NCBI RefSeq assembly: GCF_900113415.1
Contig: NZ_FOPH01000002.1
Location: 62,001 to 126,000 of the forward strand
From: Oribacterium sp. WCC10
Lineage (GTDB): Bacteria > Bacillota > Clostridia > Lachnospirales > Lachnospiraceae
Reading direction: 5' to 3'
DNA length: 64,000 nt
This document shows, one piece after another, positions 1-8,581 of the stretch; within the stretch, counting starts at the first letter, position 1, and each line of letters opens with the position of its first letter. The notes below the pieces were generated by a model. The model did no database searches. It worked only from the letters and a program-made list of their open reading frames with translations, and was not told the origin of the DNA. A program made the position numbers and the translations under genes.

Positions 1-2
1 TT

Positions 3-125
3 ATCCTGAACGAGCAGTTGGGTTGGAGAGAGTATCCGAATGTAGGTATGATACTTCTTGTTCTGTTTATAACTGTATTTATTATTGAGTCAGTGAGTCG
101 ATGGGCTCGTAAGAAGCTGGTCTAA
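3..125 (+). CDS. phnE: Phosphonate-type ABC transporter permease, C-terminal fragment (cut by window edge)
   Basis: The frame is open from the first bases and stops at 123-125. Its 40 residues end in one hydrophobic helix followed by a basic tail (RWARKKLV), as at the cytoplasmic end of a permease. The next gene starts 12 nt downstream and is a PhnE permease, and phn operons often carry two adjacent PhnE genes, so this is read as the first of the pair. The identification rests on context and on the similar C-terminal layout of the neighbour. ATPase and binding-protein genes would lie upstream, outside the window. Confidence 0.6.
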   Translation: MLNEQLGWREYPNVGMILLVLFITVFIIESVSRWARKKLV

Positions 126-137
126 GGGGGTACTCGT

Positions 138-947
138 ATGAATGAAAGAATAATAAAGGCATATGAGAGTCGTCCAAAGGACTGGATATGGAATCTTGCT
201 ATAGCAATAGTTGTTATCGGGCTTCTTATTTGGAGTTTAGGTGCTATGGAGTCTTCTGGAACTACCACAAACGGTGGAAAGATGGCATTGAACATACTGA
301 ATGGTATCGTTCATCCGGATCAAAAGCTTCTTTTTAATCTGACAAAGGAGGGAGTTCCGTATCTTCTTCTTGAAACAATCTGTATCGCATTTATGGGTAC
401 TGTTGTGGGAGCTGTTTTTTCAATTCCTCTGGCGTTTCTGTCAGCAAGTAATCTGGCTCCGAAGCCGATTGCCTTTATAGGGCGTATACTCATCATGATC
501 ATTCGTACCGTTCCGGCATTTGTTTATGGTCTTATGTTCATCAGAGTGACAGGTCCGGGAGCTTTTGCCGGTCTTATGACTATGTCAGTTACATCAATTG
601 GTATGGTATCAAAGATGTATATTGAGGCTATTGAGGATCTGGATACAAAGATTCTTGAGTCTCTTGATGCTATGGGGTGCTCAACCTGGCAGAAGATTTT
701 ATATGGTATACTTCCTCAGTTGATGCCGAATTTTGCATCTACAGCGATCTATCGTTTCGATATAAACCTTCGTGATGCTACAGTTCTTGGTCTTGTTGGA
801 GCCGGAGGTATTGGTGCACCGCTTATCTTTGCGATGAACTCATATCGTTGGAATGAAGCCGGTTCTATACTTATCGGTCTTGTGGTTCTGGTTCTTTTCG
901 TTGAGTGGATCAGTACAAAGATTCGTGTCAAGTTGACCAGAGGTTAA
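138..947 (+). CDS. phnE: Phosphonate-type ABC transporter permease PhnE
   Basis: A 269-residue inner-membrane permease with about six hydrophobic segments, the first at residues 17-36. It carries the EAA-type cytoplasmic loop that contacts the ATPase (around residues 163-195, with EAIEDLDTKILESLDAMGC). Length and this loop fit PhnE, which imports phosphonates, phosphite or organophosphate esters with a PhnC ATPase and PhnD binding protein. The start follows a GGGGG ribosome site and lies 12 nt after the preceding permease, so the two are cotranscribed. A strong terminator follows at 956-983, so this is the last gene of the operon. The exact substrate cannot be read from the permease. Confidence 0.85.
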   Translation: MNERIIKAYESRPKDWIWNLAIAIVVIGLLIWSLGAMESSGTTTNGGKMALNILNGIVHPDQKLLFNLTKEGVPYLLLETICIAFMGTVVGAVFSIPLAFLSASNLAPKPIAFIGRILIMIIRTVPAFVYGLMFIRVTGPGAFAGLMTMSVTSIGMVSKMYIEAIEDLDTKILESLDAMGCSTWQKILYGILPQLMPNFASTAIYRFDINLRDATVLGLVGAGGIGAPLIFAMNSYRWNEAGSILIGLVVLVLFVEWISTKIRVKLTRG

Positions 948-955
948 AGTGAAAT

Positions 956-983
956 GGCGGAGAGTTTTTCTCCGCCTTTTTTG
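956..983 (+). terminator. Intrinsic terminator of the phn operon
   Basis: An 8-bp stem GGCGGAGA/TCTCCGCC with a five-base loop is followed by TTTTTT, nine bases after the permease stop. Confidence 0.9.
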
Positions 984-1078
984 TTTATGTGAGGATTAAT
1001 TAAACCCAAAATATAGCATTGGCTCTTTGTGAGGTGAGATTCTAAAGAGCTGATATTTTCGGATATAAAGGACAGTTT

Positions 1079-2725
1079 ATGAAAAAATTTGAGATATATT
1101 TCACATCGGATACTCATGGTAAGGTACTTCCTGTTGATTATGCTACAGGGAATGAGAAGCCTTGTGGTCTTTTGAATATTGCAGCTGAACTTAAAAAAAG
1201 GGGTATAGTCAGTTCTGTAAATAAAGAGAATGATCAAAATACGTTAAAGGATAGAAGTATACTATCTGATATAGAAGCCAATCTTCGTTTTTTGTCAGAT
1301 GTTTATGTTGAAAAAGAATCGGATACGCTTGTTCTTGATGGTGGAGACAGTCTTCAGGGGACACCTATGATCACATATTATCTTGATCATGCATCTGATT
1401 TTGACTTCCATCCTGTTGCAGAAGCTTTCAATGCAATGGGACTTGATTTCTATACATTGGGAAATCATGATTTCAATTTCGGTTATGATGCTATCAGAGA
1501 TTATGTAAATGCCATGAAGGGAACACTTCTTATTGCCAATGTTGAAGATTTGCGTGGCGAAATAAAACATAAGAGATATGTTATATGTACTTTAAAGAAT
1601 GGTCTGAAAGTAGGTATCACTGGAATAGTCACAGATTATGTAAATGTCTGGGAGCAGCCTGCACATCTGACTGAACTAAGAGTTTTGGATGCATTTAAGT
1701 CTGCTGATAAAGTTTATAAGGAAATGATGGATAAGGGCTGTGATATAACCGTATGCATTTATCATGGCGGTTATGAAGAGGATCTTAACACACATGAGAA
1801 ACTTACGGACAGCAGAGAAAATGTAGCCTGCGAGATTGCAAGAAATCTTTCATATGACATACTTCTTACAGGTCATCAGCATATGCCTGTATCCGGAATA
1901 GATTTGTCAGATACCTGGAGCGTTCAGCCTCCTGCTAATGCAGAACAGTATATTTCACTTCGGGCTGAGTATACAGAGGGGGAGAAGCTTAAGTGTACTT
2001 CCGAACTTGTTAATGTCGGAAATGAAACGGTTGAATCGGTTAAGCAGATGGTTATGCCAGTAGAATACAGAACTAATGAGTGGCTTGATAAGCCGGTTGG
2101 TGAATTTGATGAAGAGATAGTGCCGGAATCAAAACTTTCTGTTGCGCTTTATGGAAGCAAGGTGGCGGCACTTTTTAATCAGGTACAGCTTGAATCTGTT
2201 GATGCAGACTTCTCGTGTACGAGTCTTGGAAATCAGGAGACAGGCTTTAAAAAGAAGGTAAGTATAAGAGACGTCTATGCTGCATATACATTTGCCAATA
2301 CTTCAGTTGTGAAAGAAGTAACAGCTGAGATAATTAAGGGGGCGCTTGAAAGATGTGCAGAGTATCTTGAACTGGATGAGAATGGTAAGCCGTATATATC
2401 TGATGTCTTTATGAAGCCTAAGATAGAGCATTATAACTATGATTTCTATGCAGGTCTTGATTATGCCTTTGATCTTAGGCGCCCGGTAGGAGACCGTGTG
2501 GTGCGTATGAGAAAGCTTGATGGAAGTGAACTTGTTTCAGGTGAAAAGTACAGACTGGTTACCTCTAACTACAGATCTACAGGAACGGGTGGATATGAGA
2601 TGATTGGAAAGGCAAAGACGGTGTATAGCGGTGCAGATAATGTTCAGGATCTTCTTGTTGATTACATCAGAAAGCATCCTAAACTGTCTATCCCGGATAA
2701 CTATAGATTCGAAATAATATTCTGA
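1079..2725 (+). CDS. 5'-nucleotidase / 2',3'-cyclic phosphodiesterase-type metallophosphatase
   Basis: A 548-residue two-domain enzyme. The N-terminal metallophosphoesterase domain shows the metal ligands in order: Asp11 and His13 (SDTHG), Asp90 (GGDS), Asn129-His130-Asp131 (GNHD), a HGG block near 225 and GHQH at 265-268. The C-terminal half is a 5'-nucleotidase C domain ending in a substrate-site region with STGTGGYEM. The family hydrolyses nucleoside monophosphates or cyclic nucleotides with two divalent metals. No signal peptide is seen, since the metal motif begins within ten residues, so a cytosolic location is likely, unlike secreted UshA. AAAGGAC lies six bases before the ATG. A copy of the dispersed hairpin repeat begins right at the stop codon. 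Confidence 0.85.
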   Translation: MKKFEIYFTSDTHGKVLPVDYATGNEKPCGLLNIAAELKKRGIVSSVNKENDQNTLKDRSILSDIEANLRFLSDVYVEKESDTLVLDGGDSLQGTPMITYYLDHASDFDFHPVAEAFNAMGLDFYTLGNHDFNFGYDAIRDYVNAMKGTLLIANVEDLRGEIKHKRYVICTLKNGLKVGITGIVTDYVNVWEQPAHLTELRVLDAFKSADKVYKEMMDKGCDITVCIYHGGYEEDLNTHEKLTDSRENVACEIARNLSYDILLTGHQHMPVSGIDLSDTWSVQPPANAEQYISLRAEYTEGEKLKCTSELVNVGNETVESVKQMVMPVEYRTNEWLDKPVGEFDEEIVPESKLSVALYGSKVAALFNQVQLESVDADFSCTSLGNQETGFKKKVSIRDVYAAYTFANTSVVKEVTAEIIKGALERCAEYLELDENGKPYISDVFMKPKIEHYNYDFYAGLDYAFDLRRPVGDRVVRMRKLDGSELVSGEKYRLVTSNYRSTGTGGYEMIGKAKTVYSGADNVQDLLVDYIRKHPKLSIPDNYRFEIIF

Positions 2726-2752
2726 GGAAACACTGATTATATCAGCATTTCC
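2726..2752 (+). repeat. Dispersed stop-codon-adjacent repeat, half copy
   Basis: A hairpin GGAAACACTGAT / ATCAGCATTTCC starts on the base after the nucleotidase TGA. It matches the first hairpin of the full 127-bp copy at 48419-48545. Confidence 0.7.
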
Positions 2753-2805
2753 ATAAGGAAATACAGATTATTAGGTTTTCATTCAATGTTAAGAGAATTA
2801 TTTTA

Positions 2806-2836
2806 GGGTGGTCATTTTATAGTGACCACCCTTTTT
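2806..2836 (+). terminator. Intrinsic terminator
   Basis: The stem GGGTGGTCA / TGACCACCC is followed by TTTTT, 80 nt downstream of the nucleotidase stop. Confidence 0.85.
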
Positions 2837-2985
2837 GAGTGAACATATAATTTGTTTTTTCGATGTATATTTTTGAACGGTACGAAGAGTTTTTTGATTA
2901 TATAATTATGCTGCTCATGATTATGGAAATGTAAATCATTTGATATTTTCATCTTCATATGACAAATAAAAATATATCTAATAAA

Positions 2986-3885
2986 TCAGATGATTCCTGC
3001 AGCCGTCATTCTTGCGAGAGCATATCCTATAAGAGCTTTTTTCCATATATCATATCCGCTTGCATTGAGATGCATGAACTTGTCACTGCAGTAAGCAGGA
3101 TTCAGATCACCGTTCTGATCGGCAAGAAGATCTCCAACATTCACAAAGCCCCATCCATATGCATTGGCATAATTCTGCATAGCAAGATCAAGAGTTTTTA
3201 TATTAGCACTGGTATAAGGCTCACCGTTTTTGCCCGGATACATATAGCTTGCACCAATTATGGTTATATCAGAATCCGGAACATATTGTTGAAGAGTCTG
3301 AATCAGCTGAACATATAGTTCGGGAGTATCCTTCCACTGCTGATCCTTATATCCAAAGTGCAGGTAAATATGAGTTGTTTCGCCCGGATGCTCAGCTGCC
3401 ATTAGTTGTAATGATTCCCAGACCGGACGTTTTGCGCCTTTATACATAGGGGTACCTGCGTCTTCGATACTGGCATCAAAAGCAGAATGTACACAAAAGC
3501 CTGGGAAAGCGAGACTCTGAAAATTGCCCATTACAGGATCGGTAGAATTTTTGATACACTGAATCCCCCATCCCGCCCCAATGGAATCTCCGACTATTAC
3601 AGAATTTTTGAAATACTGATATAAAAGATCATTCTGTGCAAGTGTTGGTATTTCATCGTAGTAATAAACGGCAGACGGATTAGAACCTGAAACTAAAGAT
3701 GAAACTGTTGTATCACCTACAGCTGAGGAGGGAGTAATGTCTGAATGAACAATTGCATCAGAAATATCGTATTTAATCGAAAAAGATGAATTTATATTGT
3801 TTGAGAAGCCGGTTAAGCTTTGTATCGTGATAACACCGGTCAACAATAGTATTGAAGCAAAATATTTTCTGGAAAAGTTTTTCAT
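2986..3885 (-). CDS. Secreted SGNH/GDSL-type hydrolase (paralogue 1)
   Basis: A 299-residue protein with an N-terminal signal or anchor segment (about residues 8-27) and a low-complexity linker to residue 90. The hydrolase core starts at 93 with VIVGDSIGAGW (block I, nucleophile Ser101). Asp268 and His272 near the C-terminus (SDKFMHLNASGY) are the likely rest of the triad. The family consists of esterases or acyl-hydrolases acting on acylated glycans or lipids; the substrate here is unknown. In the block III position it reads FGYKD rather than GxND, so the oxyanion Asn is replaced. A divergent paralogue starts at 4067. Confidence 0.75.
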   Translation of the reverse strand: MKNFSRKYFASILLLTGVITIQSLTGFSNNINSSFSIKYDISDAIVHSDITPSSAVGDTTVSSLVSGSNPSAVYYYDEIPTLAQNDLLYQYFKNSVIVGDSIGAGWGIQCIKNSTDPVMGNFQSLAFPGFCVHSAFDASIEDAGTPMYKGAKRPVWESLQLMAAEHPGETTHIYLHFGYKDQQWKDTPELYVQLIQTLQQYVPDSDITIIGASYMYPGKNGEPYTSANIKTLDLAMQNYANAYGWGFVNVGDLLADQNGDLNPAYCSDKFMHLNASGYDIWKKALIGYALARMTAAGII

Positions 3886-4066
3886 GACACGTCCTCACAT
3901 TCTTTATGGTAAAAGAAAAATTGTTTAAATCATACAATAAATCGGCGAATCGAATAAATATATTAGCATATATGGCGATACGTAAGGAGATTGAAAGTAC
4001 AAAAATCCAAATAAAGCATTTATAATTGGGAGTAGCGATAGATTCTATAGTTTTTGGGGTAGTAAT

Positions 4067-5041
4067 ATGGTTAAATATTCGAAAATTTATTATGTGGGAA
4101 TTGCCGCGATGATTTCGTCCGTAGTCAGCTTTCCTTCATTTGCGGGAGCTACTTTGTCTGGAGTTGATCCTGCCATGATTTCTTCACAGATGACGGTTCC
4201 GGGGCAGGGAAATGCGGAAACAACGGAAGATGCCGTGGAAACACAGATGACAAAAAATGACTCAACTTTCAGTTCTGTGGGCATATCTGGTGAACCCTTG
4301 GGTACGGACAAAAAAGAGGTAAGCACTTCATTTTCTGATCCCGGTGAAGCAATACAGGATTCTACGACAGTTCAGGAGGAAAAAAGAGTTATAGATGTTA
4401 ATAACCTTAATGCAGAAGACATCAGTGCGCTTGCTGACTACTTCAAGGATTCGGTTATCATAGGAGACTCAATAGCTGAGAATTTTCAGCGATACAATCT
4501 ATCTATAGGGGCAGGAGATGTTGTAAGTGACAACTTTACTTCTTTGGCAGTTGCCGGCTACAGTATTTCAAAGGCTCTGCTTCCAAATAACGGTTCCAAT
4601 ATTCATCCAATGCTTCAGGGCAAAAGATATCGTTTACCGGAGGCTGTTTCTATAATAGGCGCAAAGCATGTTTACAGCTTTTTCGGATATAAGGATCTTG
4701 CAGATGTATATGCTGCAGACAAATATGAGTTGCTGCTAAAGGAGATTCAGACCACAAATCCTGAAACAGATATAACAGTTATCAGTACGACATATATGAC
4801 AGAGGGTAATCAGGATGCAGAATATAATAATTCAAAAGTACGTACCCTTAATGAGAATATGAGGCTAAAATGTGAGGCCAACGGATGGTCCTTTATTGAT
4901 GTACAGGATATAATGAGTGATGGAAGAGGCAATCTTCCGGATGAGTGGAGTATAGATAAAAAGATACACTATAATTATCCGTATTATATTTATTGGGTGA
5001 ATGAGATGAAACGATTTGCATTAGAAAAGCTTAATGTTTGA
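4067..5041 (+). CDS. Secreted SGNH/GDSL-type hydrolase (paralogue 2)
   Basis: A 324-residue exported protein. A signal peptide occupies residues 1-28 (ends SFAGA), followed by a Ser/Thr/Glu-rich spacer to about 120. The core runs from 126 (FKDSVIIGDSIAEN, nucleophile Ser135) to Asp297/His301. It shares with the gene at 2986 the VIxGDSI block, FGYKD, the TDITVIS/SDITIIG strand, GWSFIDVQD/GWGFVNVGD and the DxxxH end, so the two are paralogues arranged head to head across 181 bp. Extracellular deacylation of a polysaccharide is a reasonable guess but is not shown by the sequence. Confidence 0.72.
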   Translation: MVKYSKIYYVGIAAMISSVVSFPSFAGATLSGVDPAMISSQMTVPGQGNAETTEDAVETQMTKNDSTFSSVGISGEPLGTDKKEVSTSFSDPGEAIQDSTTVQEEKRVIDVNNLNAEDISALADYFKDSVIIGDSIAENFQRYNLSIGAGDVVSDNFTSLAVAGYSISKALLPNNGSNIHPMLQGKRYRLPEAVSIIGAKHVYSFFGYKDLADVYAADKYELLLKEIQTTNPETDITVISTTYMTEGNQDAEYNNSKVRTLNENMRLKCEANGWSFIDVQDIMSDGRGNLPDEWSIDKKIHYNYPYYIYWVNEMKRFALEKLNV

Positions 5042-5161
5042 TAAGTAAAGGAGTAGAATTTAAAACGCATTTTACAGGGGATTCAAATATATGGCCGAAT
5101 ATATTTTTATCCTGTTAGATCTGATTACTGTTCTTTACAGTATGTAGAATGAAAAAAGCAA

Positions 5162-5230
5162 AACAGTACCGATTAAGTTGAAATCCTCCGGGAACGGTCC
5201 GGTGAAAAAATCAGCTTGATCGGTACTGTT
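5162..5230. other. Long imperfect inverted repeat in the 416-bp gap 5042-5457
   Basis: AACAGTACCGATTAAGTTGA (5162-5181) pairs over 20 bp with TCAGCTTGATCGGTACTGTT (5211-5230), the only departures being two G-U pairs. The loop holds a smaller CCGG-type hairpin. On the minus strand it is followed by a T-rich stretch, so it may also act as a terminator. It could alternatively be a small non-autonomous element remnant. Apart from this and the terminator at 5381-5414 the gap shows nothing. Confidence 0.6.
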
Positions 5231-5380
5231 GTTCTATAACCGGTAATAATATTTTTGAAATAGGAAGTATAATAGATAGATTTAACAGGAGCAAACTAAA
5301 ACTGTCGAAAACTAAAAATTATCCTAAATATTCCCTTTTGAATACCAGGAAAAATGAGAACTGAATTTAAAATGCAAATA

Positions 5381-5414
5381 AAAAAGTTGAGAGCCGGAGT
5401 GGCACTCAACTTTT
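5381..5414 (-). terminator. Intrinsic terminator of the ABC-F gene
   Basis: On the minus strand the stem AAAAGTTGAG / CTCAACTTTT is followed by further Ts, 44 nt after the ABC-F stop. Confidence 0.8.
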
Positions 5415-5457
5415 ACATTACAATATACAGATTTACTCTGATGTAAACAATGGTTTA

Positions 5458-7095
5458 TCAGTTATCGCTTGCGTCGTCCTCTGAAAGAGTGAAGGTAAAT
5501 CTCTTCTTGATATCTTCATCTGATGCAAGATATTCGTCGTATGTTGTCATCTTATCAATAAGGTGACCGTCGATGATCTCGAAGATACGGTTGGCAGTTG
5601 TTTCGACAACCTGATGGTCACGGGATGAGAAGATGATAACGCCAGGGAAGTTCTTGAGACCATCATTGAGAGCAGAGATAGACTCCATGTCAAGGTGGTC
5701 TGTAGGCTCGTCAAGAATGATAACATTGGAACCAGAGATCATCATCTTACTGAGCATACATCTTACGCGCTCTCCTCCGGAAAGTACGTTAACCTTCTTG
5801 AGACCGTCATCTCCCTTGAAAAGCATTCTTCCAAGGTAGCCACGGACAAACTGGGTATCCTTATCAGGGCTGTACTGAGTGAGCCACTCAACGATTGTAT
5901 CCTCTGACTTGAATTCAGGAGTATTGTCCTTAGGGAAGTAAGACTGACTTGTAGTTACGCCCCACTTGTAATCACCACTGTCAGGCTCCATCTCACCTGA
6001 AAGGATCTGCATGAGAGTTGTCTTGGCAAGCTCGTTAGGACCGACAAGAGCAATCTTATCTTCACGGTTAACGATGAAGGAAATATTATCAAGAACCTTC
6101 ACACCATTAATGGTCTTTGAAAGATTTTTGACTTCAAGTACGTCGTTACCAATCTCTCTGTTTGGTTTAAATACAATGTAAGGGTACTGTCTGGAAGATG
6201 GCTTAATGGTATCAAGCTCGATCTTCTCAAGGGCACGCTTACGTGATGTTGCCTGCTTGGATTTTGAAGCGTTGGCAGAGAAACGCTGGATGAATTCCTG
6301 AAGTTCCTTGATCTTCTCTTCCTTCTTACGGTTGGCTTCCTTCTGCTGACGAACGATAAGCTGTGAAGACTCGAACCAGAAGTCATAGTTTCCGGCGAAT
6401 ACTGTGATCTTACCGTAGTCGATATCAGCGATGTTTGTACATACTTTATTGAGGAAATAACGGTCATGGGATACTACTATGACAGTGTTCTCAAAGTTGA
6501 TAAGGAACTCCTCGAGCCACTCGATTGAGTTGAGATCAAGGTGGTTCGTGGGCTCGTCCAAAAGAAGGATGTCAGGATTTCCGAAAAGAGCTTTTGCAAG
6601 GAGAACCTTAACCTTTTCTGAACCCTTAAGCTCATTCATCATTTTATAGTGGAGATCTGTACCTATTCCTAGACCGTTAAGCATAGTCTCTGCATCGGCT
6701 TCGGCATTCCAACCGTCCATCTGAGCAAACTCAGCTTCAAGCTCAGCTGCTCTCATACCATCTTCATCTGAAAAATCAGGTTTTGCATAGATGGCATCTT
6801 TTTCCTTCATGATATCGTAAAGACGCTGGTTTCCGCGGATAACAGTGTCGATAACTGTGCAGTCATCATACTTGAACTGATCCTGCTCGAGAACACTTAA
6901 ACGCTGGCCCGGAGTCATGGTGATCTCACCGCTTGAAGGCTCAAGAACGCCGCTCAAAATCTTCAGAAATGTTGACTTACCTGCACCGTTGGCACCAATG
7001 ATGCCGTAGCAGTTTCCTTCGGTAAACTTGATGTTAACGTCTTCAAACAGTGCCTTCTTGCCTACACGAAAGGTTATATTGTTTGCTGCAATCAT
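5458..7095 (-). CDS. ABC-F family ATPase (YkpA/YbiT-like)
   Basis: A 545-residue soluble protein with two ATP-binding domains and no membrane segments, the ABC-F layout of ribosome-acting factors. Domain 1 has Walker A GANGAGKST (residues 34-42), an atypical signature LKGSEKV and Walker B LLLDEPTNHLD. A charged linker (around 240-310) contains KKEEKIKELQEFIQRFS. Domain 2 has LSGGERVRC and ILDEPTDHLD, but its P-loop reads GPNELAKTT and its switch region FSSRDHQ. The family rescues or protects ribosomes, and some members give antibiotic resistance. AAGGAG precedes the ATG. A promoter, short upstream ORF and leader terminator lie in front (7138-7258), suggesting attenuation. Confidence 0.85.
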   Translation of the reverse strand: MIAANNITFRVGKKALFEDVNIKFTEGNCYGIIGANGAGKSTFLKILSGVLEPSSGEITMTPGQRLSVLEQDQFKYDDCTVIDTVIRGNQRLYDIMKEKDAIYAKPDFSDEDGMRAAELEAEFAQMDGWNAEADAETMLNGLGIGTDLHYKMMNELKGSEKVKVLLAKALFGNPDILLLDEPTNHLDLNSIEWLEEFLINFENTVIVVSHDRYFLNKVCTNIADIDYGKITVFAGNYDFWFESSQLIVRQQKEANRKKEEKIKELQEFIQRFSANASKSKQATSRKRALEKIELDTIKPSSRQYPYIVFKPNREIGNDVLEVKNLSKTINGVKVLDNISFIVNREDKIALVGPNELAKTTLMQILSGEMEPDSGDYKWGVTTSQSYFPKDNTPEFKSEDTIVEWLTQYSPDKDTQFVRGYLGRMLFKGDDGLKKVNVLSGGERVRCMLSKMMISGSNVIILDEPTDHLDMESISALNDGLKNFPGVIIFSSRDHQVVETTANRIFEIIDGHLIDKMTTYDEYLASDEDIKKRFTFTLSEDDASDN

Positions 7096-7137
7096 TCGCT
7101 TCTCCTTTTCTGTATCTGTAAAGTATTCTGTTAAAAA

Positions 7138-7218
7138 CTATAGTGTTGGTATGGTAATTAACAGATGATTCGTATGTAAAAATAAAAGAGTGGCATTGAA
7201 GCCGCTCTTAAATGTCAT
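7138..7218 (-). CDS. Putative 26-residue leader peptide upstream of the ABC-F gene
   Basis: On the minus strand an ATG at 7218 opens a 26-codon frame ending in TAG at 7138, 42 nt before the ABC-F start. It begins a few bases after the predicted transcription start and reads straight through the leader terminator. A weak AGG lies 4 nt upstream. Its rank rests on position: ABC-F resistance genes are commonly controlled by ribosome stalling on such a leader. Translation is not demonstrated. Confidence 0.35.
   Translation of the reverse strand: MTFKSGFNATLLFLHTNHLLITIPTL
7178..7209 (-). terminator. Leader terminator (attenuator) in front of the ABC-F gene
   Basis: On the minus strand the stem AAGAGCGGC / GCCACTCTT (one G-U pair, loop TTCAAT) is followed by TTATTTTT. 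It lies between the promoter at 7230-7258 and the ABC-F start, so it would stop transcription before the gene. Confidence 0.6.
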
Positions 7219-7229
7219 AAACCTAAAGA

Positions 7230-7258
7230 ATTATATCCGAGACACCGCATAAAAGCAA
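7230..7258 (-). promoter_or_regulatory. Promoter of the ABC-F gene
   Basis: On the minus strand TTGCTT (7258-7253), a 17-bp spacer and a perfect TATAAT (7235-7230). The start point would fall near 7223, giving a leader of about 128 nt. Confidence 0.7.
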
Positions 7259-7400
7259 GGTATTTAGGGTTTTATAAGATTTTTTCGAAAAAATAACGTT
7301 TAATATGAAAATGTAAAACTATTGCGTCTTAAATAGTAATGTATCATAGTTATTGAAGATTTATACTACATTTATAGAGGGATGTTTTGAAAGGAATTAT

Positions 7401-8504
7401 ATGAAATCAAGAATTTTATCAACTATAGCAACATTGGCAATGACCGGATTAATGTCGATGACTACATGTATGTCTGCCTTTGCATTTTATAATGAGCCTG
7501 AGAGCATCAAGGGGATACATTCTTCTCATGTTACTATGATAGATGATATGGTTTCTCTTGGATGCAAACAGGTAATATTTCAGTTTAATGCAGGTTTTCT
7601 GAAGAATGAACAGCAGATGAAGGGCTACGATGCGCTTATTAATGCTTATAATGCGGCAGACCTCACTGTTACCATGGGTGTTATGAATGACTATCAGGCG
7701 GGAGACGAGATAATTCCTGTACAGGCACCGGTTTCAAATCTTTATCAGTTCAATACTCTGACTGAGGGTGGAATTGCAAGAACCATGCAGGTTGCGGAGG
7801 CTCTTGCATACAGATATAAGGATAATGTTTCCAACTGGGTTATAGGAAATGAGATAAATAATCAGAGAGAATGGAACTACCTGGGAGTTGATGATATTAA
7901 CACTTATGTGAAAGCTTATGCTGACAGCTTCCGGATATTTTACAATGCCATCAAGACATACAATCCTGATGCACGTGTGTTTGTACCGTTTGACTATAAC
8001 TGGACTCAGAACGGTGGAAGTATGTACTATGGATCACGTGATGTGCTTGATCTGCTTAATATATATCTTGCGGATACAGATTACGGTATCGCATGGCACC
8101 CCTATCCGCAGGATCTTACAAATCCGGATTTTATGAATACTTCTCCTCTTGCAACAGATGATGCTGAATCGCGAATTGTAAATTTGAAGAATCTTCATGT
8201 TCTTACTGATTATATGCAGCAGCAGAATATGATTAGTCCAAACGGTACAGTACGCCATCTTATTCTTTCGGAGGAAGGATTCAGCTCTGTAAGAGGAGAG
8301 GACGCGCAGGCTTTGGCGCTTATGCAGGCGTGGGAGAAGGCAAAGGAAAATCCTTATGTGGAAGCATTTCTCTTAAGCCGTCTGGTGGATGCACCATCGG
8401 AGGTAGCACAGGGCTATGCCTTTGGTCTTTGGAATTCGAATGGAATTTCCGAAACACCGACAAGCAGAAAACAAACCTGGTACTACTATCAGGCTCTGAA
8501 TTAA
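7401..8504 (+). CDS. Exported glycoside-hydrolase-like protein (DUF5722-like)
   Basis: A 367-residue protein with a clear signal peptide (MKSRIL... to about residue 28, cut after SAFA). The mature part has the marks of a clan-A TIM-barrel glycosidase: IGNEIN with Glu151 as candidate acid/base, AWHPYPQ in the middle, and LILSEEGFSS with Glu291/292 as candidate nucleophile, near 140 residues apart. It resembles the DUF5722 family, whose substrate is not established. The start at 7401 follows AAGGA by six bases; an upstream in-frame ATG at 7353 would hide the signal peptide. A bidirectional terminator follows at 8582. Confidence 0.7.
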   Translation: MKSRILSTIATLAMTGLMSMTTCMSAFAFYNEPESIKGIHSSHVTMIDDMVSLGCKQVIFQFNAGFLKNEQQMKGYDALINAYNAADLTVTMGVMNDYQAGDEIIPVQAPVSNLYQFNTLTEGGIARTMQVAEALAYRYKDNVSNWVIGNEINNQREWNYLGVDDINTYVKAYADSFRIFYNAIKTYNPDARVFVPFDYNWTQNGGSMYYGSRDVLDLLNIYLADTDYGIAWHPYPQDLTNPDFMNTSPLATDDAESRIVNLKNLHVLTDYMQQQNMISPNGTVRHLILSEEGFSSVRGEDAQALALMQAWEKAKENPYVEAFLLSRLVDAPSEVAQGYAFGLWNSNGISETPTSRKQTWYYYQALN

Positions 8505-8581
8505 TGAGTATAAGAAGTTTTTACAAATGAAAGTGATTCTGCTATGTTTGTTGAGTGTAAATGATTTATTCAGTGAAACAA

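Noticed and set aside
1295-1570. Minus-strand frame of 91 codons inside the nucleotidase gene
   Set aside because: Shadow of the coding strand with no ribosome site and low-complexity Ile/Cys-rich product.
4258-4273. Further copies of the ACTCAACTTTC repeat at 4259 and about 29574
   Set aside because: Both lie in coding frames (STF codons), single, without the stop codon context; judged chance or codon usage.
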